Source of the DNA: Isoetes taiwanensis
Lineage: Eukaryota > Streptophyta > Lycopodiopsida > Isoetales > Isoetaceae
Assembly: GCA_021234155.1 (NCBI GenBank)
Contig: JAJEKV010000046.1
Coordinates: forward strand, 9,183,012 to 9,247,011
Length of the DNA stretch: 64,000 nt
Reading direction: 5' to 3'
Part shown: one piece after another, positions 56,940 through 64,000 of the stretch
Layout of the letters: each line of letters starts with the position of its first letter
Numbering within the stretch: position 1 is the stretch's first letter
Notes under the pieces: generated by a model
The model's database searches: none
Told to the model about the DNA's origin: nothing
The model's input: only the letters and a program-made list of their open reading frames with translations
Program-made: the position numbers and the translations under genes

Positions 56940-57727
56940 AAGCTTAAAAATTTGTAGTAGGTTTAATGTAGTTAAATCAGCTTGACTTTTTTAGATTAGC
57001 TTGACTTTGAGCACATTACTCTAATAGAATTGGTTTCATGTTTTAGGGTGATCTGACCAGATAAAGAGCATACATGATCTCAAGAACAGGATTGATACTA
57101 ATGATTACCAAGTGTCATATGCAGGAGCATCCTTCTTCCATTTTCTCATCTGTCTTAGAATATACCTACCATCCATTCATCCGCCTATTCTTTTTTCATA
57201 CCTTACAACACTCTGCAAAGTCACCTTTACCATCATAGCAGAGTTGCAAGAATTTGAGACTAATTGGTTTGTATGTTTCCATGACAGGTGCACTCTTCTT
57301 CCATTCTTTTCATCTGTCATAAGTAGTCCTACCTTCCATTCAGATCCTTTATTCTTGTTTTCATTCCCAAAAGAAGAAAAGCACTCTGCAATTCATCTCT
57401 ACCATCATAGCAGAGTTGCAACCTTTTGAAGATCAAGTAGAAGACATGCATTTTCTTGTTTTGGCGAGATCCCAAGCAATTGCACAATTACTTCATCTCC
57501 ATTGCACCATCATCCTATCATATTCACACTCATTTCTGCCTTTTCTCACTCATCATATCCCATCCACATCATTTCATCATCACATTCACACTCATTTCAT
57601 CAACATTTGCATTTCACACTCTTATTCTATCATAGACACTTTGGTACCAAGTTGAAGACCCCTCTAGTTATTCATTTTTTGACATTATATGGCTGAGGGG
57701 ACCAGCCTTTTTCTTGTTTTGGCGAGA
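56940..57727 (+). repeat. element B 3' non-coding region with internal duplications
   Basis: Pyrimidine-rich. CTTCTTCCATT..TCATCTGTC occurs at about 57130 and 57296; ATCATAGCAGAGTTGCAA at about 57233 and 57404; TTTCTTGTTTTGGCGAGAT at about 57443-57465 and again at 57710-57728, where it abuts the 3' LTR. A purine run GAGGGGA lies near 57695. Confidence 0.7.
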
Positions 57728-59636
57728 TGTTGCCCCCAAAGGGCAACATGTTAATTGTGATCCATGCATTCAAAACTAGGTCAACTTATCTTGGAATACT
57801 AGGTCAAAGTTTGGAAGATTCTTGGCATTCAACATTGATATGGAGGTCAAAGGGTGTTCATTCTTCAAGTCAACAAGTGCTCAAGGTTCAAAACTCACAT
57901 GAGGTACTTTATTTAAGGTCAAAGTGCTTAGTCAAGAATATGCTCTAGAAGATTCTGGGTTAAGAAGTTTGGAAGACATTTTTTGAAGATTGGAAGTTCA
58001 AAGTTTGGAAGACCCCATGGTATTTGATTCCATTCCCTAGCCATTCTTACTCATTTTTATTCTTGCCCCAAGGAAATTTTCTAGCCTTTTTTCCCTATAT
58101 TTATACTCCCTTTTGTTCACTCTTGCATACCCTATCATATCTTGCCTAACTTTTCTTTCCCAATACATCCTTATTCCCCCATAATTTATTTCCACCATTG
58201 CTCCCATAGCTTTTGCCCTTTTTTTTCCTATGCCATGTTCTTGCAAATTCCCCCCCATACCTATTTACCATTGTGCCATAAAAAAAGCCATGTTATGTGG
58301 AATATTCCCCTTCATAATGCTCAAAATCGGGTATATTCCCCCAAATATTAGGGTTGCCTTTGCTCCAATGGCTCACTCCTTCAATGTTTTTTATTGGTAA
58401 CCCTTCCAAACCATAGTCTAACTCTTCAAAAACTCAAAATACAGAATATTCCTGGTTTATACTTCGAAAAATACGGTGACCATATCGCGCAGATCTTCAG
58501 AAAATACAGCTGAGCAGACCTAAAACTAGAAACAAGCTCGAATCACGCCGGAACCGAGTTTTTAAACCTTAAGACCTACCTAAACCTGGATCCCTGCTCT
58601 TAAGCATCAAATTAAGCCTAAATCTAAGCCCTAAGATGCCGGAATCATAAAATTCAAACTTATATACCAGGGAATCAACAACAGAAGTTTTTCGAAGGCC
58701 CAGAAGCGTTCAAATCTTACTGTGATCATTGCTAAGCATGATTAGAAGGATTTGGGAAGACTCTGAGTACTCCCCGATCAAGTCCCAAGAGATTTGGTTG
58801 GAAATTACCTATTGAAGTTATTTATTGACCTGAAGTTGATTTTGAAGTACTGAAGTATTATTACCCAACATTATTATGATTGATTTACCTCCATATCAAT
58901 GAAATTTGATGGCTACTTGAAGAAATTATCTCTGTTATGATTTTTTACAATTTCTGTCTGTTCAAAATTCTACAGAAAATTCCCATGTAATTTTGATTTC
59001 CTTTGGCCCATTTGCCATCAATCCTTGAGACATCTGGAACCCATATGTTTTGAAAAATCCAAAAAACCCCACTCACAACTCGAGTTAGAAATTTTTGCAT
59101 TCTGTTTTTTACTGTTCTTGACTGTATTTTGCCAAATCCAGCCACAAAAAATACTTTTGCCCATCCAAATGGAAATCTGACCACTTGTTTATATTCCTCA
59201 CCATCATTACAGCATATTTGCTTTGGAAATTCTCAAAAATTCGTTTGGCAACTCCAAAATCCCAATCTCTGATCACTGTTTTCAGATTTGACTTCTATTG
59301 ACTAAATTTTGACTGCACTTTGAGCTCGAATAACTCACAAACTAAGCTCCTGACTTGGTCAGAGGCTTTACTGTTGGTTACCTACAACTTTTTTGACCAA
59401 GTCTACAGTGATTGACTCAAAAAATCAATCTGCATATCAACACCACAACTATTTTGGCAAAGGTGTCAATTTCTGGAAATGGGAAAGGTATAAAACTTCA
59501 AGTTTTTGAACTTGTCTTTGAAATTATCTTGCATAGACTGATCACCTTAAGTGATCTGGAGGTTCTAACCCCAATTTGAGTGAAAACTCAAATTGGTTCC
59601 TTGTGGTTGACCTTTAAGCCAGGTTTAGGGTCAACA
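57728..59636 (+). repeat. 3' LTR of element B
   Basis: 1909 bp, same ends and hairpin as the 5' LTR, ending GGTCAACA at the TCTCT duplication. Confidence 0.93.
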
Positions 59637-59641
59637 TCTCT
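59637..59641. repeat. target-site duplication TCTCT, right
   Basis: Matches 49614-49618. Confidence 0.9.
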
Positions 59642-61180
59642 TTTTCAACTTTTAAACCAATGACTTCGATTTCAATGTTCTCGTTGGATGTATTACAAAG
59701 CCAAACTTCTTTTGTAATGCAGATAGCTGTAAACTGGCCTTCTTTTGCACAACATCAAGATGAAACTTTCTAGCTTCAACTGTAGCAAATCTTCAATCTC
59801 TCCTTTCTGCTCATAGTTATCAGCTTCTAGGATTGCAATATTATGTTCCAGCTCTAACTTTTGTATGTTGATAGTCTATCCATCCCATTTCTAATTTATC
59901 ATTCTGCTTGCTTTAATTGTTAATGTGCTCTTCCGTTTCTTTGACCCTCTTTTCCAAGTCACATGCATGTGATTTGAATTTTTCCAGCTCATACTTTGTA
60001 TTTCCATCTAGAGTAGTAGACAACACATTGTTTCTGGCATGTTCTTCATTTGCTTTCTTCAGCTTACTATCAGCTCTTCACAATCTTCTTCTAATTCTTC
60101 CATATCCCTCTTTAGGTTGTCTATCAAGTTTTTTTGCTTTTTTTTATGATATAAATGGTAGTGTAATTGCAGGAGAGCTGCAGAGGAGACATTACTCAAA
60201 GCAAGCATTTCTCAAAGGAGACGGCACTCCCACAACTTGTGTGGAAATGCAGGAGGAAAAGGAAATGTGCAAAAACATAAATCTTTTGAAGAATAGACAA
60301 AACATAAACCTTTTGAAAAATAGATTTGATGTTTTTGGTGTTGTCTCCACCAACTATTCAATGGTAAGATCCATTCTGCAACATCTGATGATGATTGCTG
60401 CTTTAGGATGTTCTACTTCCTCCGTTTGTCTTTTCTTTCATATGAAAGATAAACATCATAGAAATACTTCTACCATTTTTTGCATTTTGATGTGGATTCT
60501 TCTTCATTCCTTTGGTATGTAGCAGGCAACAAATAAGTCATAGCTTCCACAAAGTACATGTTTTTGTGTATAACAAAGCAACGAATTCCAGAGAACTTGA
60601 TGTGCATTAGAACTTGGCTTGCATTATATGCAATTAAGAGGATCACGAGGCGAATTATTACATGCTCTCTCAAAACATGAAGCTTGAAAAAGCTTTATCC
60701 AAGATGTCTCTTTCTTATATAACCAAATTGCAGATTTGATTGACATGTTAATACTGGCTAAATTGAATTACCTATACATTGTTTGAGAATTAAGTCTTTT
60801 GAGTCGTATTTCATTCTTTAGTCCTTTAATATGCACCATGCAAGATGTACATCATAGCTTTGACATAAACAGGACATAGTACAAGATTTTCTGCATAGAG
60901 GCTAAGCAATGGCCATTAGATAAAATTTACATTGTCCATTAAGTCTTAAACCATTAACATTCACAAATTAAATTCAACTCCCATCCCATATCTGTTTTAC
61001 TTTATTTTGTGATTTGCAACACGACACTTTCTTTTACTTCAAAGAAAGAAATACTTGGGTCATTTTCTATAAAGCTACGGAACGAAAATTTAGGCCTTTT
61101 CAACTATATCCTTGAAAATTTCCACCTTGAAATGCCCTCCATAATACTTGGGTTTTCGAACTTACTCCAAGACGGTAAAA
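59642..61180. other. no gene recognised
   Basis: If element B is removed this joins 49613. A frame at 59917-60522 (201 aa) exists but has no recognisable domain and poor composition. The continuation of the quinone oxidoreductase was looked for and not found. Confidence 0.4.
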
Positions 61181-61225
61181 GAGAAATGTTCGCGACGGCC
61201 TTGGCCGCCACGATAAATTTCTTGT
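61181..61225. repeat. third copy of the GGCCGCC-CGATAAATTTCTTGT end
   Basis: GAGAAATGTTCGCGACGGCC, then TTGGCCGCCACGATAAATTT and CTTGT parallels 48379-48425 (GAGAAATGTTCACGGCGGCC...). Only this right-hand end is present here. Confidence 0.7.
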
Positions 61226-61544
61226 CGACATAAGGCAAATAAGCATGCATAAAAACTCTTCAATTTGGGTCAAACAAGGAGGAAGTTTGTCCATACTTTA
61301 AACATAGACAATGTGTTTGGTATTGCTTGAACGGCATAACTTTTGTTTCTACGATTTTGGCTTTAGAGAAGAACTGCTCGTGCTTTCAAAAGAAATCGTT
61401 ACCTATTTTATGTTCCTCCTATTGCCCTCCTTTTGCCGCTGTATTGTTCAAGAAATACCCATATCTAAAAGCTTTTGTGCTGTAGGCTTGGGGTAAAAGA
61501 AGGGGTTGAGAGCTACTTATTCGTATCTCGCATATCGAATGAAG

Positions 61545-61690
61545 ACAACCTAATCTTTCCTTTTTAAAGGATGAAAAAGTTAGTAAAGGACGAAAAAGTT
61601 AGTAAAGTTATACAATGTACATATTTTGTCTAATCTTTCTTTTTTAAAGGACGAAAAAGTTAGTAAAGTTATACAATGTACACATTTCAT
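61545..61690. repeat. tandem duplication in L1 3' flank
   Basis: TAATCTTTC.TTTTTAAAGGA and GAAAAAGTTAGTAAAGTTATAC with ACAATGTACA occur twice, about 75 bp apart; the GACGAAAAAGTTAGTAAAG part is present three times. Confidence 0.75.
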
Positions 61691-62100
61691 CTAGCTGTGT
61701 AAAGCATAAAAAATGCCTCTAGAACACGAGCCTGAAGCACTGGGTACTTTCGATAGATTCACATTTGTTGGGCTTGCAGAACATGTGAGTTCAACTATAG
61801 GGGTTTTTTCGACCATTTTATGTAGGCATACTTACCATTAGGGAGTTTTTTTTACCACTATTTTGGGTAAACTATATACTTTAGGGGTTAAATTCACTGT
61901 CATAAGTCAGTATACTAAGGGTGTTTTTGCCACCCCTTGAAGGCAAATGGCATATCCCCTTTGTTATAAGTGAATTCCCCAGGGGAAACTTACTCCAATG
62001 GGGGAGACTATTTATAAGCATCAATTTGAAGTTACTAAATCCAAATATGGTCTTTCATCTCTAACTCAAGGGAGGAACATCTATATATTGAATGAAAACT
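61620..62100 (-). mobile_element. L1 3' end relic with a 242-bp insertion
   Basis: ATCTAGCTGTGTAAAGCATA, AATGCCTCTAGAACACGAGC and GGAGACTATTTATAAG match 63500-63590, the 3' end of the L1 at the right edge. The 242 bp at 61748-61989 has no counterpart there: GTAC runs directly into TTACTCC in the other copy. Confidence 0.7.
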
Positions 62101-63480
62101 ACTTAACCTCTTTTTGGGTTGCCCCAACGACAAACCCCGGGTATGAAGGGAGTGGCTGTGGGATATGTCTAGGCTATTCCTATTAGATGGTGGAGACGTC
62201 GGGATGGTTACGTTTTGTTGGCCGAGACCAAGTCTAGAGCTAGGACAAAGTAGATCGGTATACTCAAATTCGTTTCTAATTGCAGTGATAGTGGAGTGCT
62301 AACCGCACCCTGTGTGAACAGTTGAGGTTCTTTGGCGGGACGCAGACGATGGATGGACCAGACAGACAGTGACGAGGCGGATAGACAAGACAGACGAGAT
62401 AGTCGCATTGGACTACTGATCGACCGACGTCTCGACTCATCAAATCAGCAGTTATGGCGATGTTGTATTGTCAACAAAGCTTGATCCGTCTAGCCGAAAA
62501 GGGTTGGAGGCTATCTTCTTGAAACGATCACTCCGTCAATGCAAATAGTCAGGTAGAACTTTGAATATATTGTTCTACATCTTCTTAACTGGTCCAATTC
62601 TATTTGTCCACCAAAAAATTTGATTTTGTAGATTTGACCATTTTTCCTATTTGTGCTCAGGATTGTCAAGATCTATAGTCAGTAGAATGGCATTCTTTAG
62701 AGAGTAGTTCCGTGCGTGAACTAGAAATGAGAGAATATTGATTGTCCTATCTACGAAAATAAAATTTCTGGCAATAATGTTCCCGTAAATGACCATTTCG
62801 ATGCATATCAGTTTAGAACATGTTCACTGCAAAAAGAATTGAAGGGATTCTATTTGCAGATAATGTATTCTTGTTTATTATGTAGAAGGATGGCCATTTA
62901 AGCTTGAATTCAAAAACATATATATGCTTCTCTAGTGGAGGTCGACAGAAGAGAGTCCAACTTACCATCTTATGGCTTGTTAAGAAGCGTTGGGGAATGT
63001 CAAAGTGGTAAGTGTTTCAACATTTTTTTGTCAAGATGAAACGCATTAGAAGATTACTCCCGGGGGAGGGGGGTTGGTTCTTGATGTCACAGGGTCGCGT
63101 TTACAATTCAACGTGGGCCTATGTCAATCAGAGCACATTATCAATCTTGATTGTTCTGGTGTCAATGGCACGAAAGAAAGTGGATCATTTTTTAACATAT
63201 ATCAATAGCAACTTTGACTTCAAACTCCAAGTTGCAAATATTGCAAACAAATATTTATAATCATCTAAACAATAAGAGCATAACAGGTGTTGTATATTAT
63301 AAGCTTGTAGAAGTAAGCTAGACTACAACATTAAGAAATTCGCAACGAGAACCACCTAGAATTAAGAATTTAGAAACTGCAAGGATGTAATTTGCACCAT
63401 CTACAATGACACGTATTCATTCTTGAGGGCAATCCCTTATAGGTCAAGCAACCTTGTTCTTTTAAGGAAGAAAAAACTTT
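62100..63480. other. no gene; possible RT scrap near 62835-62960
   Basis: One plus-strand reading near 62840 is KRIEGILFADNVFLF followed by LSLNSKTYICFSSGG, reminiscent of the FADD box of a non-LTR RT. Nothing else supports it. Purine-rich GACAGAC/GACGAG runs lie at 62360-62400. Confidence 0.3.
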
Positions 63481-64000
63481 ATTAATAAGAGTAATATCTC
63501 ATCTAGTTGTGTAAGCATAAGAAAATGCCTCTAGAACACGAGCCTAAAGCATTGTGTACTTACTCCAATAAAGGAGACTATTTATAAGAATTAATATAAA
63601 GATATTGAATCCAAACACGGTCTTTCACGTCTGGCTCAAGGGAAGAATATCTATAGGTCGTCAGTATCTTAGTTTGGACTATAGCAATAACTCCACGAGC
63701 AGATGAGTAAATGCTCTGAAGAGCTGTGGTGTCTTTGGCACCCCCAGATTGACCAATGGAGCCAACGAGAGCCAGAATAAAATGCCTTCTGCCTAGCTGG
63801 CAGACTATATATCTGAGTAGAATGTCAGGAGGATGCATGGGCTATGTAATGCACTTCAAATAAACCTTGTAGCCAGGACCATTCCGATCGAACTTCTAGA
63901 CAAGCAAAGAGATAATGCTCAAGAGTCTCAACGTCTGAAAGGCAGAGAGAACATATAAGGTCATAGCGATGTCTCAACTCAAGGCATTAACACGCAAGCA
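63480..64000 (-). mobile_element. L1 3' end, continuing beyond the window
   Basis: Minus-strand frame 63838-63578 ends ARGVIAIVQTKILTTYRYSS, LEPDVKDRVWIQYLYINS, parallel to the C-terminus of the L1 at 13607 (QRIVKAFRCSSIANEVKSRI, WEHYLQIHTYL). Further up (63990-63890) remnants of the C..C...H...C zinc-binding part are seen through frameshifts. AAAAAACTTTATTAATAAG near the end is a shared 3' UTR feature. Confidence 0.7.

Larger units (their letters stand above)
49619..59636 (+). mobile_element. complete Ty3 element B, Tat-like, about 10.0 kb
   Basis: LTRs 49619-51509 and 57728-59636 and TCTCT duplications define it. Order: primer site, gag (51552-52247), zinc knuckles, protease, extra RNase H, RT, vestigial RNase H (52312-55422), connection and integrase N-part (55435-56030), integrase core (56031-56939), then about 790 bp of non-coding CT-rich sequence with internal duplications. 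Coding is interrupted by TAG at 52032, 55420 and 55942 and by frameshifts near 52225 and 56030. There is no chromodomain; the integrase end (INILHLKRHA) is Tat/Athila-like. LTRs differ by scattered substitutions and small indels (for example 16-18 extra bases near 58593), so it is fairly young but inactive. Confidence 0.94.

Noticed and set aside
59917-60522. 201-aa ORF as a gene
   Set aside because: Low-complexity hydrophobic start, no domain, AT-driven openness. Also checked as a later exon of the quinone oxidoreductase; no match.
1-64000. CRISPR arrays, bacterial operons, rRNA or tRNA genes
   Set aside because: No regularly spaced repeats, no Shine-Dalgarno-led gene clusters and no cloverleaf-like sequence were seen; introns and retroelements show nuclear plant DNA.

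Overview
This window is plant nuclear DNA: AT-rich, with GT-AG introns, a plant-type PPR gene, a mitochondrial acyl carrier protein gene, and layers of plant retroelements and DNA transposons. Host genes are few and repeats are large, old and nested. I would guess a large-genome seed plant, probably a gymnosperm, but nothing here proves the clade.

Layout. 1-2300: decayed gene with a ParB-like segment and a DNA-methyltransferase-like segment. 2668-3830: wreck of a Ty3 pol that reads more like fungal Tf1-type elements than plant lineages. 4324-6781: very young copia-type LTR element whose only ORF (621 aa) is not gag-pol. 7063-7494: small acidic ORF with a CxxC pair. 10327-11049: Mutator-like element with perfect 9-bp target duplication. 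12461-13130: intact two-exon mitochondrial acyl carrier protein gene (minus strand), with an L1 (13452-16190) just upstream. 16624-17690: second non-LTR relic. 18682-about 21090: LTR of the Ty3 family seen again at 28-35 kb. 21200-25000: third non-LTR relic. 25476-25628: GC-rich foldback. 26021-27235: broken UER1/RHM-like rhamnose-synthesis gene. 28091-28245: small palindromic element. 28246-34973: truncated Ty3 element A (minus), abutting a copia RNase H fragment. 36407-41553: complete hAT element with transposase. 42035-43954: intact PPR gene. 45531-48426: sequence bounded by inverted repeats. 49259-49357: exon-like piece of a quinone oxidoreductase. 49614-59641: complete 10-kb Ty3 element B with TSDs. 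61.6-64 kb: L1 3' ends, one carrying a 242-bp insertion absent from the other.

How the parts relate. Only mtACP and the PPR gene look like working host genes. Both point to organelles: mtACP to mitochondrial lipoate/fatty-acid synthesis and complex I, the PPR protein to organelle RNA metabolism. They sit in separate islands and do not form a pathway. Elements A and B belong to one Tat-like group with an extra RNase H placed before the reverse transcriptase, while the original RNase H has lost catalytic aspartates. LTRs of this group start with a hairpin whose stem is kept while its bases change. No tRNA, rRNA or CRISPR array was seen.
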